Assembly (NCBI GenBank): GCA_043804925.1
Contig: JAZDIP010000012.1
Coordinates: forward strand, 1-64,000
DNA from: ChocPot-Mid sp043804925
Lineage (GTDB): Bacteria; Bacteroidota; Ignavibacteria; Kapaibacteriales; UBA2268
Length of the DNA stretch: 64,000 nucleotides
Direction: 5' to 3'
This document shows, piece after piece, positions 26,076-35,391 of this stretch. The notes beneath the pieces were generated by a model. It was not told the origin of the DNA and ran no database searches. It saw only the letters and a program-made list of their open reading frames with translations. A program made the position numbers and the translations under genes. Position 1 is the stretch's first letter. Every line of letters begins with the position of its first letter.

Positions 26076-27779
26076 ATGAGAAATGTTGGATTAATATTAT
26101 TTATATGTTTTATTGGAATAAGTAGCGCTTTTTCACAATCGAATAAAGATTTGCTGAAAAGTTATGCTAAGGATAAAGATTTTGTAGCGGCTTCAAAATA
26201 TATTCATGCCGCAATTACCGAAAACCGGAAGGATTTTGATTTACATATTCTGGCTGGTGATGTCTATGAGGAATTGGAGAATTTGGATTCAGCTTACATT
26301 CTGTATTCAAAAGCAAATGATATTGAAGGTGACAGACCTCATCTATTAAGAAAAATGGCTCGAACCTTATCCAGCTTGAAAAAGCATAATGACGCAATAA
26401 AAATGGCTAAGGAAGCAGTTAAAGAAGACAAAGGCAACCCCATAAACTATTTGTGTCTCGGGCAGGTTTATCTTGCGGCAGATTCTATGAAACAAGCAGA
26501 ATTAAACATAACTAAAGCCAGGGAAATAAATAAAAACATACCGGATGCCTTCATTGCGCTTGGCGACCTTTATTTTGCACAGAGAGTTTATGAATTGGCT
26601 AAAAATAATTATGAGGAAGCTCTCGGAATTGAAGAAAGCAATGTTGAGGCGAGGACCAAACTTGCCATTTCATATTATTGGCTGGCAAACAGGGAATATG
26701 ATGAAGACCTTGCTAATGAATTATTTAAAAGGTCGCTTCAGGAATGGAATATTATAACAAAACAAGACCCTAAGAATGCAAGGGCATTTTTTGAACAAGG
26801 GAAGATTTTATTTTTCTCCCAAAAATGGGAAACAGCGGCTAAGTCATTGTATCAATATGTTCAGCTAAGACCGAACAGTCCTTTGGGAAGGTGGTATCTT
26901 GCACAGTCATTATATGAATTAGCACAGTGTGACAGTGCGGAACCGCATCTGAAATTTTGTGCCGAACAAATAGATACAGTAAAAAGTAAAGCTTATCTTT
27001 TATTGGCACGCTGTTATTTCGATGCCAAACAGTATGAAAAATCAATAGCAACTTTTGATTCGCTAAGAACTTTGGATACGCTTTCTCTCGAGGACATGGA
27101 AAGGTATGGAGCCGCAGCATTTCAATTAGGAGATACTTTGGCAGCTATTGAAAATTATAAGAAAATAATTGAAAAAGACCCTACAAGATGTAAATTGATT
27201 TTTAAAACAGGTGCTATGCTATTTGTATTGAACAAATATCAGGAAACTATTGATATGATGATGAAGCGTGTTGACGGATGCGACGATGAATTTTCGGCAA
27301 AGACACTTTTTTATATTGGCTCAAGTTTTCTTAGAATGGATTCAGCAGAAGCTTGTAAATCCTATTTTATGGGAACTTACCAAAAAGACAGTACTGATTT
27401 TCTCTCTTTGGTTTATTTGGCAGATGCTTTTGCCAAACAGGAATTAGATGATAGTGCTACATACTATCTTGATTTTGTTATACAAAAAACAATGCAGGAT
27501 ACCGCAAAGTATGGTTGGCTAATTGGTAATGCTTACGCAAAAATTTGTAATTTATATTATAAAGTAAAGAATTACAGTAAGTTAAGAATATCTGCCCAGG
27601 AGTGGGTGAAATACAAGATAGATACTCCTATAGCATATTTATATATTGCTACGTACTATCAAAGCGTAAAGAATATTGAAAGTGCTTGTGCAAATTACAG
27701 ATTAGTAATCAAATACGACACATCGGGCAAATTGGCACAAATAGCAAAAGAACAGATACAAAGACTTGGATGCCCATAA
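26076..27779 (+). CDS. secreted tetratricopeptide-repeat protein
   Basis: A 567-residue protein with a cleavable signal peptide (LILFICFIGISSAFSQ) and about a dozen TPR helical hairpins for the remainder, for example DLHILAGDVYEELENLDSAY, PINYLCLGQVYLAADSMKQA and ARAFFEQGKILFFSQKWETA. TPR arrays bind other proteins, here probably in the periplasm. Its place after exbB-exbD-exbD-tonB and the binding-protein-like lipoprotein suggests it belongs to the same envelope machine, but no activity can be stated. GAAAATAG repeats start two bases after the stop codon. Confidence 0.85.
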   Translation: MRNVGLILFICFIGISSAFSQSNKDLLKSYAKDKDFVAASKYIHAAITENRKDFDLHILAGDVYEELENLDSAYILYSKANDIEGDRPHLLRKMARTLSSLKKHNDAIKMAKEAVKEDKGNPINYLCLGQVYLAADSMKQAELNITKAREINKNIPDAFIALGDLYFAQRVYELAKNNYEEALGIEESNVEARTKLAISYYWLANREYDEDLANELFKRSLQEWNIITKQDPKNARAFFEQGKILFFSQKWETAAKSLYQYVQLRPNSPLGRWYLAQSLYELAQCDSAEPHLKFCAEQIDTVKSKAYLLLARCYFDAKQYEKSIATFDSLRTLDTLSLEDMERYGAAAFQLGDTLAAIENYKKIIEKDPTRCKLIFKTGAMLFVLNKYQETIDMMMKRVDGCDDEFSAKTLFYIGSSFLRMDSAEACKSYFMGTYQKDSTDFLSLVYLADAFAKQELDDSATYYLDFVIQKTMQDTAKYGWLIGNAYAKICNLYYKVKNYSKLRISAQEWVKYKIDTPIAYLYIATYYQSVKNIESACANYRLVIKYDTSGKLAQIAKEQIQRLGCP

Positions 27780-27830
27780 ATAGAAAATAGAAAATAGAAA
27801 ATAGAAAATAGAAAGAAGAAAGAAGAAAAT
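27778..27830 (+). repeat. GAAAATAG tandem array after TPR gene
   Basis: Five near-perfect 8-base GAAAATAG/AAAATAGA units, then GAAAGAAGAAAGAAG. The same unit follows bamA (49943) and yidD (63531). Confidence 0.85.
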
Positions 27831-27967
27831 TTTATATTTCTGAGATATATTGTTAATAAAATATTTGTTTTTGCTTTTTCATACTGCCGACAAACTCTTT
27901 TATTTTTTTGGATTTATGGTATAGCTTTCGTAATTTTGTAAGATTTTTCAAAACGGAAAAAATAGAA

Positions 27968-28504
27968 ATGTTTAATATATTTATTCAGGGTTTGAAAGAC
28001 GGAGAGCATGATGTTGATATGCTGGTTCCTGTTGAAGATGTACCTGAAATGTTTGGTGAATACTTTGGGATGATTAATCTCAAAGGTAGACTTAAAAAAA
28101 TAGGAAACAGGTTTACACTGTTTGCCCGAGCCGCTTCTCAGGCAAAAATGATTTGCGATATGACTTTGGAAGAATTTACTGAAACTATTATGGTTGATGT
28201 GAATTTGTCGTTTGTCGTAGAAAACAAGCTGGCAGAGAACAGCAGGAGGCAGATAGCTGAAAGACAAAATAAGAAACAAGAAACTGAAGGAGTGAGAGTT
28301 TCTGCTGATGGTAAATATGCGGATATTTCAGGTGAAATCAGAGAAATATTTGCGGTAAGTTTACCCATGAAGCGTATTGCACCTAAATACAGAGATAAAG
28401 AATTAAAGGAGATTTTTCCGGAATTTGACGCCGGTAATGACGAACCGGAACCGGATTTTATTGATGAGCGTTGGGCTCCTTTGAAAAAGATAAATAATAA
28501 TTAA
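27968..28504 (+). CDS. YceD/DUF177-family protein
   Basis: A 178-residue DUF177 protein. The family is nearly always encoded just before rpmF, as here, and has been linked to 23S rRNA and ribosome assembly. The start MFNIFIQGLKDG is chosen; a longer frame to a TTG at 27908 adds unrelated residues. Recognisable parts are LKGRLKKIGNRFTLFARAAS, the MICDMTLEEFTETI segment that in many homologues is CxRCL, and the acidic C terminus FIDERWAPLKKI, which matches the family end PRWAPLKKL. Confidence 0.85.
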   Translation: MFNIFIQGLKDGEHDVDMLVPVEDVPEMFGEYFGMINLKGRLKKIGNRFTLFARAASQAKMICDMTLEEFTETIMVDVNLSFVVENKLAENSRRQIAERQNKKQETEGVRVSADGKYADISGEIREIFAVSLPMKRIAPKYRDKELKEIFPEFDAGNDEPEPDFIDERWAPLKKINNN

Positions 28505-28534
28505 ATGATTGTAAAATAATTTGAGAAAAAGGAT

Positions 28535-28711
28535 ATGCCACATCCAAAACGAAAATTGTCGAAGACAAGAAGAGATAAAAGGCGGACTCACTACAAAGCT
28601 ACACCTGAGAAAGCCCACATTTGCCCTCAATGCGGAGCAACAAAGCTTGCTCACAGGGCTTGCAACGAGTGCGGATACTATAATGGGAGAAAAGTTATTG
28701 CTAAAGCTTAA
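28535..28711 (+). CDS. rpmF: 50S ribosomal protein L32
   Basis: A 58-residue L32 beginning MPHPKRKLSKTRRDKRR, as in most bacteria. Two Cys pairs (CPQC at 30-33, CNEC at 43-46) form the zinc-binding form of the protein. It lies 30 bases after the DUF177 gene with AAAAAGGAT as ribosome-binding site, and 47 bases before plsX. Because the Cys ligands are intact, this is the Zn-dependent version. Confidence 0.97.
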   Translation: MPHPKRKLSKTRRDKRRTHYKATPEKAHICPQCGATKLAHRACNECGYYNGRKVIAKA

Positions 28712-28758
28712 TCAAACATTATCAATCAAAAAAGCAGTTAGTGTTAGCGGTAAGCTTT

Positions 28759-29793
28759 ATGAATAAAGGCACAAAGGATACAAAAGTTTTACGTATAGCT
28801 CTCGATGCAATGGGTGGTGATTTTGCACCGGTTAACGAAGTTCACGGAGCTATTAAAGCTTGCGAAGAAATTTTTTTTGATAAAAATGTTGAAATTGTTT
28901 TAGTCGGTGATGAGAAAAAAATTCAGACAGCTTTACAACAATTTGACTATTCAAAATTGAATTATTCTATCGTTCATGCCGATGAAATTATTACTATGGA
29001 TGACGAACCGACTGTAGCTGTCAGGAAGAAAAATTCTTCACTTTACAAGGGTCTCGAATTACACAGTCAGGGTTTTGTTGACGCTTTTGTTTCTGCCGGC
29101 AATACAGGTGCCGTTATGTCAACTGCAACAATTTTGTTGGGTAGAATCAAGGGTGTGAGCCGGCCTACTATCGGCTCCTTTTTCCCTACTCAGAATTCAA
29201 CTCCTTGCTTTGTTTTAGATGTCGGTGCCAACATTGACTGCAAGCCAAAATTTTTATATGAGTTTGCTGTTATGGGTAGTATTCAGGTTAACAATATGCT
29301 TGGAATAGACAGCCCAAAAGTTGCAATACTGAACATCGGGGAAGAAAAATCAAAAGGGTCAGAAACCTTACAGGAAACATACCGGTTGCTCATGGACAGC
29401 AATTTAAATTTTATCGGTAATGTCGAAGGAAGGGATATACTAAAAGGTACAGCAGATGTGGTAGTTTGTGATGGTTTTACAGGTAATGTGATTTTGAAAT
29501 TTGCTGAAAGTTTTTTAGGATTTTTTAAATCAAAAGTAATCTCATTCAGTAAACAAAATGTTATGAATCTTGGTATTGCAGGATTTATGAAACCATTCCT
29601 TAAAAAGATTTTTATGCAATTCGATTATCAGGAATACGGAGGGGTGCCTTTACTTGGAGTTGACGGGGTGGTTATAATCGGTCATGGAAAGTCAACACCA
29701 AAAGCTGTACAGCACATGTTAAAAAGAGCAGTTGAAATGGTTAACAATGAAATAAACCAAAAAATAAGTCAAGCGTTGTCAGTTGACAGTTGA
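28759..29793 (+). CDS. plsX: phosphate acyltransferase
   Basis: A 344-residue enzyme converting acyl-ACP to acyl-phosphate, the substrate of PlsY at 18.5 kb. Motifs: IALDAMGGDFAPVNEV at the start, GNTGAVMSTATILLGRI, RPTIGSFFPT, LDVGANIDCKP, and DGFTGNVILKFAE. The ATG at 28759 is preferred over a GTG six codons earlier. The C terminus ends in repeat-derived codons: the TGA stop (29791-29793) is inside GTTGACAGTTGACAATTG. Part of the rpmF-plsX-fab operon. Confidence 0.96.
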   Translation: MNKGTKDTKVLRIALDAMGGDFAPVNEVHGAIKACEEIFFDKNVEIVLVGDEKKIQTALQQFDYSKLNYSIVHADEIITMDDEPTVAVRKKNSSLYKGLELHSQGFVDAFVSAGNTGAVMSTATILLGRIKGVSRPTIGSFFPTQNSTPCFVLDVGANIDCKPKFLYEFAVMGSIQVNNMLGIDSPKVAILNIGEEKSKGSETLQETYRLLMDSNLNFIGNVEGRDILKGTADVVVCDGFTGNVILKFAESFLGFFKSKVISFSKQNVMNLGIAGFMKPFLKKIFMQFDYQEYGGVPLLGVDGVVIIGHGKSTPKAVQHMLKRAVEMVNNEINQKISQALSVDS

Positions 29794-29855
29794 CAATTGT
29801 CAATTATTGGTAGTTTAAGTTATAGGTTGAATATTTTATAAAGTTATATGATTAT

Positions 29856-30845
29856 ATGAGAGCGACAATTACATCTATAGCACATTATATACCGGAGAAT
29901 GTATATCCAAATTCATATTTTGAGAAGTATTTGGATACTAATCACGAATGGATTTTTACGCGTACAGGTATAGCTGAAAGAAGATTTTTAAAAGAAGGTG
30001 GTACTTCGGATATGATAGTACCTGCCGCAATAGAATGCTTGGAAAAAAGAGGTGTTAAACCGGAAGAAATTGATTGTATATTGGTAGCTACAGTAACACC
30101 GGACTATTTTTTCCCGTCAACGGCAGCAATAGTTCAAAGAAAATTGGGATTGAAGAATGCTTGGGGATATGATATATCAGCAGCTTGTTCTTCTTTTTTA
30201 TTTTCCTTAACAACAGCTGTTAAGTTAGTTGAATCAGGTGCAAGTAAAAAGTTATTGCTTTGCGGTGCCGATAAAATGAGTTCAATCATGGACTTTCAGG
30301 ACAGAGCTACAGCCGTTCTTTTTGGAGATGGTGCAGGTTGTGTTTTGATTGAAGCATCAGATGATGAAAACATGGGTTTTATAGATTTCCTGCTTCATAT
30401 TGACGGAGCCGGTGAACCTTTTTTACACATGAAAGCAGGGGGAAGCGTAAAACCTGCAAGTGAAGAAACTGTGAAAAACCGTGAGCATTTTATTTTTCAG
30501 GACGGACCGAATGTTTTTAAAGCTGCTGTTAAAGGTATGGCAGATATTTCTTTAGAGATAATGGAAAAGCATAATCTCGTAGCAGATGATATTGCATGGC
30601 TGGTACCTCATCAGGCAAATTTGAGGATAATTACTGCAACAGCAGACAGAATGAAATTAAACCCATCCAAGGTCATGATAAATATTGATAAATACGGCAA
30701 CACTACAGCTGCAACCATTCCCATCTGTTTATCTGAATGGTTAAATGCCGGAAAATTGAAAAAGGGCGATAAGCTGATTCTCTCGAGTTTTGGAGCAGGT
30801 TGGACATGGGGAGCAATTTATTTTGTTTGGAATATGAACGACTGA
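29856..30845 (+). CDS. fabH: beta-ketoacyl-ACP synthase III
   Basis: A 329-residue thiolase-fold enzyme that starts fatty-acid chains by condensing acetyl-CoA or a branched primer with malonyl-ACP. The catalytic triad is visible: Cys111 in DISAACSSF, His in WLVPHQANLRI and Asn in KYGNTTAATIP. The primer loop includes the usual TRTGIAERR start block. Length and order are standard. It is followed by fabD after 39 bases. Confidence 0.97.
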   Translation: MRATITSIAHYIPENVYPNSYFEKYLDTNHEWIFTRTGIAERRFLKEGGTSDMIVPAAIECLEKRGVKPEEIDCILVATVTPDYFFPSTAAIVQRKLGLKNAWGYDISAACSSFLFSLTTAVKLVESGASKKLLLCGADKMSSIMDFQDRATAVLFGDGAGCVLIEASDDENMGFIDFLLHIDGAGEPFLHMKAGGSVKPASEETVKNREHFIFQDGPNVFKAAVKGMADISLEIMEKHNLVADDIAWLVPHQANLRIITATADRMKLNPSKVMINIDKYGNTTAATIPICLSEWLNAGKLKKGDKLILSSFGAGWTWGAIYFVWNMND

Positions 30846-30884
30846 ACAGTGAATAGTGATTAACTAATATTGAAAAATAAATTA

Positions 30885-31829
30885 ATGAAGACAGCATTAT
30901 TATTTTCAGGACAGGGCTCACAATATGTGGGTATGATTAAAGATATTATAGAATCCTATCCGGAAGCGAAAGTACAAGTTGAAAAAGCGAATGAGATTTT
31001 GGGATTTGATTTATGTAAAATTAGTATCGAAGGTCCTGCTAATGTTTTGAAAGAGACAAGATATACTCAACCTGCTTTGTTTTTACATAGTTCATTAATA
31101 GTTAATATCTTAGGGAAGAAGATTGATTTTTCCGCAGTTGCAGGACATTCTGTCGGTGAATATGCGGCTCTTTATGCATCGGGTGTTCTTTCTTTCGAAG
31201 ATGCTTTGAGATTAGTTGCCTTACGTGGTGAATTAATGTTCAATGCCGGTGAAGCTGAAAAGGGAACAATGTTTGCGGTTATTAACCTTGATGATAAAAA
31301 AGTTGAGGAGGTTTGTGCAGAACTGACCGATGCTTCTCAAAGGCTTTTTGTAGTCCCTGCAAATTTCAATTCTCCAGGACAGATAGTTGTCTCCGGTTCT
31401 GCTGAACACATGAGGAATAATATTGATAAATTCAAAGATGCCGGAGCAAGAATGGTGAAAGAGCTTGTTGTAAGCGGTGCTTTCCATTCTCCTTTGATGG
31501 AACCTGCAAAGAAGGAGCTTGAAAAAGCAATTCTGAACATTGAGTTCAAAAATGCTAAAGTCCCGGTTTACGTAAATGTTACCGGTGAACCGGTAACACA
31601 TGCAAAGGAATTGAAAAAGGTATTAATTGAGCAGTTAACATCTCCTGTACTTTGGACTCAGACCATGATTAACATGAAGAATGATGGATTTATTAAATAT
31701 ACAGAAGTCGGTCCGGGCAATGTTTTGCAGGGTTTGGTAAAAAGAACATTAAATGAAGTCGAAATTGGAGGCATTGATAAAGCTGAAGATATTGAAATAA
31801 TCCTTCGGTATGCTTTGGACACCAAATAA
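30885..31829 (+). CDS. fabD: malonyl-CoA:ACP transacylase
   Basis: A 314-residue enzyme that charges acyl carrier protein with malonate. The oxyanion motif LLFSGQGSQYVGM, the nucleophile elbow AGHSVGEYAAL (Ser), the Arg in VALRGELM, and the catalytic His of SGAFHSPLMEPA are all present. The ATG at 30885 is used rather than a TTG five codons earlier. In operon with fabH. Confidence 0.97.
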   Translation: MKTALLFSGQGSQYVGMIKDIIESYPEAKVQVEKANEILGFDLCKISIEGPANVLKETRYTQPALFLHSSLIVNILGKKIDFSAVAGHSVGEYAALYASGVLSFEDALRLVALRGELMFNAGEAEKGTMFAVINLDDKKVEEVCAELTDASQRLFVVPANFNSPGQIVVSGSAEHMRNNIDKFKDAGARMVKELVVSGAFHSPLMEPAKKELEKAILNIEFKNAKVPVYVNVTGEPVTHAKELKKVLIEQLTSPVLWTQTMINMKNDGFIKYTEVGPGNVLQGLVKRTLNEVEIGGIDKAEDIEIILRYALDTK

Positions 31830-31966
31830 AAGAGTTTTGATAACTCAATTAAATTTCGTAAAATAGAAACTTTAGTTATTTTGATTTTCATAAAAATATT
31901 TTTTGCCAAAGATAAACGGCGATAAAAAAAGAATATATAAGAAAAAAAAAGGAAGTATAGATTATA

Positions 31967-32710
31967 ATGAACAGATTAAAAGGTAAAACAGCAATTGTAA
32001 CAGGTGGCTGCAGAGGTATAGGTAAAGCCATTGTTGAGAAGTTTGCTTCCGAAGGAGCCAAGGTTTTTGCTTTGGATTACGTAATTCCTGATAAAGTTGA
32101 AGATTTTATAGTTCATTCTGAATTAAAGGACTTCGTTTTTATCTTACAAACGGATGTTACCAATGAGGAATCCGTTAACAATGCTATCAATGAAGTTGCG
32201 AAAAACTCTGAAACGATGGACATATTGGTCAATAATGCCGGAATTACCAGGGATACATTGGTAATGAGAATGTCTGCGAGTGATTGGGACGCTGTTTTGA
32301 ATACAAATTTGAAAGGAGCATTTCTTTGCTCAAAAGCGGTATGCCGTAAGATGATGTCTCAAAAAAGCGGTCGAATAATTAATATGGGTTCTGTTGTCGG
32401 TTCGATTGGAAATGCAGGACAATCAAATTATTCATCATCAAAAGCAGGATTGGTCGGGCTTACAAAATCTTTGGCAAAGGAGTTTGGTACGAGAAATATT
32501 TTGGTTAACTGCATTGCTCCCGGATATGTAATAACTCCTATGACTGAGAAATTGACGGATGAGCAAAAACAGGCATATTTGAGCAATATTCCTTTGAGAA
32601 GAGGAGCCACACCTGAAGACATAGCTAATGCTTGTTTGTTCTTTGCCTCTGAGGATTCAGCTTATGTTACTGGACAGGTTTTACATGTTGACGGCGGGCT
32701 GGCTATGTAG
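31967..32710 (+). CDS. fabG: 3-oxoacyl-ACP reductase
   Basis: A 247-residue short-chain dehydrogenase that reduces 3-ketoacyl-ACP with NADPH. TGGCRGIGKAI is the cofactor motif, LVNNAGITRD the strand-4 motif, and Ser in GSVVGSIGN with Tyr-x3-Lys in NYSSSKAGL form the active site. VTGQVLHVDGGLAM is the typical C terminus. It has AAAGGAAG before the ATG, and GTGTTGGGTGTTAGGTGTTA repeats directly after the stop. Confidence 0.96.
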   Translation: MNRLKGKTAIVTGGCRGIGKAIVEKFASEGAKVFALDYVIPDKVEDFIVHSELKDFVFILQTDVTNEESVNNAINEVAKNSETMDILVNNAGITRDTLVMRMSASDWDAVLNTNLKGAFLCSKAVCRKMMSQKSGRIINMGSVVGSIGNAGQSNYSSSKAGLVGLTKSLAKEFGTRNILVNCIAPGYVITPMTEKLTDEQKQAYLSNIPLRRGATPEDIANACLFFASEDSAYVTGQVLHVDGGLAM

Positions 32711-32816
32711 TGTTGAGTGTTGGGTGTTAGGTGTTAATGAAGAAAGTTAAGTTTTTTAGTAAAATTTTTTTTAATAGATTTAAAATATATGTTTAATAAT
32801 TTTATTGGAGTTTGAT

Positions 32817-33053
32817 ATGGCTGATTTAAAAGCAAAAGTAACAGAAATTATCGTAAAGAAACTTGGTGTTGAAGAATCACAAGTTACTGAAGATGCTAAT
32901 TTCACAAAAGATTTGGGGGCAGATTCACTCGATACTGTAGAATTAATCATGGAATTCGAAAAAGAATTCAATATCACAATCGAAGATAATGATGCTGAAA
33001 AAATTCAAACAGTCGGCGATGTTGTTAAATTCCTTGGCGAAAAGGGAGTTTAA
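32817..33053 (+). CDS. acpP: acyl carrier protein
   Basis: A 78-residue carrier that holds growing fatty acids on a 4'-phosphopantetheine attached to Ser37 in LGADSLDTVELIMEFE. It is highly acidic, as is normal. The ATG at 32817 follows GGAG; a TTG four codons upstream is a less likely start. It lies between fabG and fabF. Confidence 0.98.
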   Translation: MADLKAKVTEIIVKKLGVEESQVTEDANFTKDLGADSLDTVELIMEFEKEFNITIEDNDAEKIQTVGDVVKFLGEKGV

Positions 33054-33187
33054 TTGATTATACAATTTACAATTAATAATTAACGGTTGATTTGGTTTAT
33101 TAATAATTGTTATTGGCAGGTTAGTTGTTTAATTAAGCAACTAAATATAAATTTGTTTTATTTTACAATTGAATTTGACGGAAGTTT

Positions 33188-34453
33188 ATGGCAAATTATA
33201 ATTTTCCTCGTGTTGTTGTAACAGGCATGGGTGCAGTTACCCCAATAGGAAATACTGTTGAGGAATTTTGGAACTCTATGATGGAAGGAAAAAGCGGAGG
33301 AGGTTATTTAACACGCTTTGATGCAAATGAATTTGATACAAAATTTGCATGTGAGGTAAAAAATTATGACCCTTTACTGCACTTAAATAGAAAAGAAGTT
33401 CAACGTATGGATTTATTTACACAATTTGCAATTTCATCTGCAGAAATGGCTGTTGTAGATTCCGGAATAAATTTTGAGAATTCGAATAAGGAACGAATTG
33501 GCGTCATTTTTGGTTCCGGCATTGGTGGTATGTGGACTTATCACCACCAACAACAAATGCTCTATGAAAGAGGAGGCAAACCTGACAGAATTTCCCCGTT
33601 CTTCATACCTATGCTTATTTCTGATATTGCACCCGGACATATAGCAATCCGTTGGGGATTAAAAGGACCTAACTATGCTACTGTTTCTGCCTGTGCAACA
33701 TCATCACATGCCATTGGTGATGCTTTTATGATTATCCAAAGAGGTATGGCTGATGTAATGGTTGTCGGGGGCAGTGAAGCTGTTCTTTGTCCTATGGGAG
33801 TCGGTGGATTCAATGCAATGAAAGCCCTTTCAACAAGAAATGACAGCCCGGCAGCTGCAAGCAGGCCTTTTGACAAGGACAGGGATGGTTTCGTAATGGG
33901 TGAAGGTGGTGGAGTTATCATTCTCGAAACTCTTGAGCATGCATTGAACAGAGGTGCTGAAATTTATGCTGAAATTGCTGGAATAGGTTATACAGACGAC
34001 GCATTTCATATAACCCAGCCTGCAGAAGGCGGAGAAGGTGCCGTCAGGTCAATGCGTTTAGCTATTGAAGATGCTCATTTGAAACCTGAAGACGTTGATT
34101 ATATTAATGCTCATGGAACTTCAACACCACATAATGATAAAAATGAGTCAACAGCAATTAAAACTGTTTTCGGTTCTCATGTAACTGAAGGAAAGTTAGC
34201 CATAAGCTCGACTAAATCAATGACCGGTCATTTGCTTGGTGCGGCAGGAGCTGTTGAATCAATAGCTACAATATTAGCTATCAAGAATAATAAAATACCG
34301 CCAACTATTAATTACTTTACACCCGACCCGGTTTGCGATTTGAATTACACTCCAAATAAGCCGATTGATAAGGAGGTTAAAGTTGCTCTTAGCAATACAT
34401 TTGGTTTTGGCGGACATAATGCAACTTTACTTTTCAAAAAGTACGAAAAATAA
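33188..34453 (+). CDS. fabF: beta-ketoacyl-ACP synthase II
   Basis: A 421-residue condensing enzyme that extends acyl-ACP. The Cys-His-His triad is visible in VSACATSSHAIGDA, NAHGTSTPHNDKNE and KSMTGHLLGAAGAVE. VVVTGMGAVTPIGN marks the N terminus and NTFGFGGHNA the C-terminal glycine motif. Length is standard. It is followed by a strong hairpin and rnc. Confidence 0.97.
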   Translation: MANYNFPRVVVTGMGAVTPIGNTVEEFWNSMMEGKSGGGYLTRFDANEFDTKFACEVKNYDPLLHLNRKEVQRMDLFTQFAISSAEMAVVDSGINFENSNKERIGVIFGSGIGGMWTYHHQQQMLYERGGKPDRISPFFIPMLISDIAPGHIAIRWGLKGPNYATVSACATSSHAIGDAFMIIQRGMADVMVVGGSEAVLCPMGVGGFNAMKALSTRNDSPAAASRPFDKDRDGFVMGEGGGVIILETLEHALNRGAEIYAEIAGIGYTDDAFHITQPAEGGEGAVRSMRLAIEDAHLKPEDVDYINAHGTSTPHNDKNESTAIKTVFGSHVTEGKLAISSTKSMTGHLLGAAGAVESIATILAIKNNKIPPTINYFTPDPVCDLNYTPNKPIDKEVKVALSNTFGFGGHNATLLFKKYEK

Positions 34454-34541
34454 TAAATGAGGCGAAAAAATCGAAGTTTTTCATCAATTATATAATGGTC
34501 TTTTAAGATTTTCTCCTCTAAAAAAGTATTTTAGATATTTA

Positions 34542-34574
34542 TCCAACCAGAAAGGGAATTTCCCTCTGGTTGGA
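34542..34574 (+). promoter_or_regulatory. 33-base hairpin at the rnc start, possible RNase III autoregulatory site
   Basis: TCCAACCAG pairs perfectly with CTGGTTGGA, and the inner arms AGGGAA/TTCCCT extend the stem. No T tract follows, so it is not a standard terminator. It lies three bases before the TTG start of rnc. In other bacteria RNase III cuts a 5' stem-loop in its own mRNA; a similar role here is inferred. Confidence 0.5.
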
Positions 34575-34577
34575 TAT

Positions 34578-35264
34578 TTGAATAATGACAGGAAATCCGA
34601 ACTGGAAGAAATACTTAATATCCAAATCAAAAGTACTGAAATCTTCGAACAGGCATTACTACACCGCTCATATCTTCAGGTATTGAATGACGAAAAAGTT
34701 CTGTCAAATGAGCGGCTTGAATTTTTAGGCGATGCAGTTTTAGGAATGGTTGTTGCCGACTATCTTTTTTCACTTCACACACATGTTCCGGAAGGCGATT
34801 TGACAAAAATGCGTTCATGGTTGGTAAATGAATCTTCGCTTACACTTTGTGCCAAAAAAATGGGTCTCGAAAAATTCATTATGATGAGTTATAGTGCTGA
34901 AAAATCAGTTGAGCAAGGATGCAACTCAATTCTTGCAGATACAGTTGAGGCATTAATAGGTGCCATTTATTTGGATTTGGGATTGGAAGCCGCAAGAAAT
35001 TTTATTATAAATTCTTTGCTACCGATTCAGATTAACAATTCCGTTATGCAGGACACAAATTATAAAAGTATATTACTCGAAAGTGTTCAGGCAGAAGGAA
35101 AAGAATCTCCGCGTTATTTGGTAATTGACGAAAAAGGACCCGACCATGATAAAATTTTTACTATCGGAGTGTATATAGATAGTCAATTAATTGCAACCGG
35201 TACCGGTAAAAACAAAAAACAAGCCGAGCAGTCCGCCGCACAAAAAGCAATTGAAATAAGATAA
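34578..35264 (+). CDS. rnc: ribonuclease III
   Basis: A 228-residue double-strand-specific endoribonuclease for rRNA and mRNA processing. The catalytic signature is NERLEFLGDAVLGMVVADYLF in part (read NERLEFLGDAVLG), with the downstream Glu in ADTVEALIGAIYLD. The C-terminal dsRNA-binding domain runs from YKSILLESVQAEG to KKQAEQSAAQKAI. No ATG precedes the first helix; TTG at 34578 is the best start, although the frame remains open upstream through the hairpin (with codons that could read NQKGNFPLVGY). Located after fabF as in many bacteria. Confidence 0.94.
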   Translation: MNNDRKSELEEILNIQIKSTEIFEQALLHRSYLQVLNDEKVLSNERLEFLGDAVLGMVVADYLFSLHTHVPEGDLTKMRSWLVNESSLTLCAKKMGLEKFIMMSYSAEKSVEQGCNSILADTVEALIGAIYLDLGLEAARNFIINSLLPIQINNSVMQDTNYKSILLESVQAEGKESPRYLVIDEKGPDHDKIFTIGVYIDSQLIATGTGKNKKQAEQSAAQKAIEIR

Positions 35265-35391
35265 ACTCTCTCTTTTAAAATTAGATAGATTATCCAAAAA
35301 GCTTCGTTAAATTATTTTCAGGTTTTTTTATTATAAATCCAGAAATTTGTAAATTGTAAGCATTATTTTGAAATAATTGAGAGATAATAAA

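Noticed and set aside
28521..28766. 81-codon frame over the L32 region
   Set aside because: It is out of frame with the clear rpmF gene at 28535-28711.
34456..34577. Frameshifted upstream extension of rnc
   Set aside because: The frame is open without ATG, but the stretch contains the hairpin and RNase III proteins usually begin near the chosen start.
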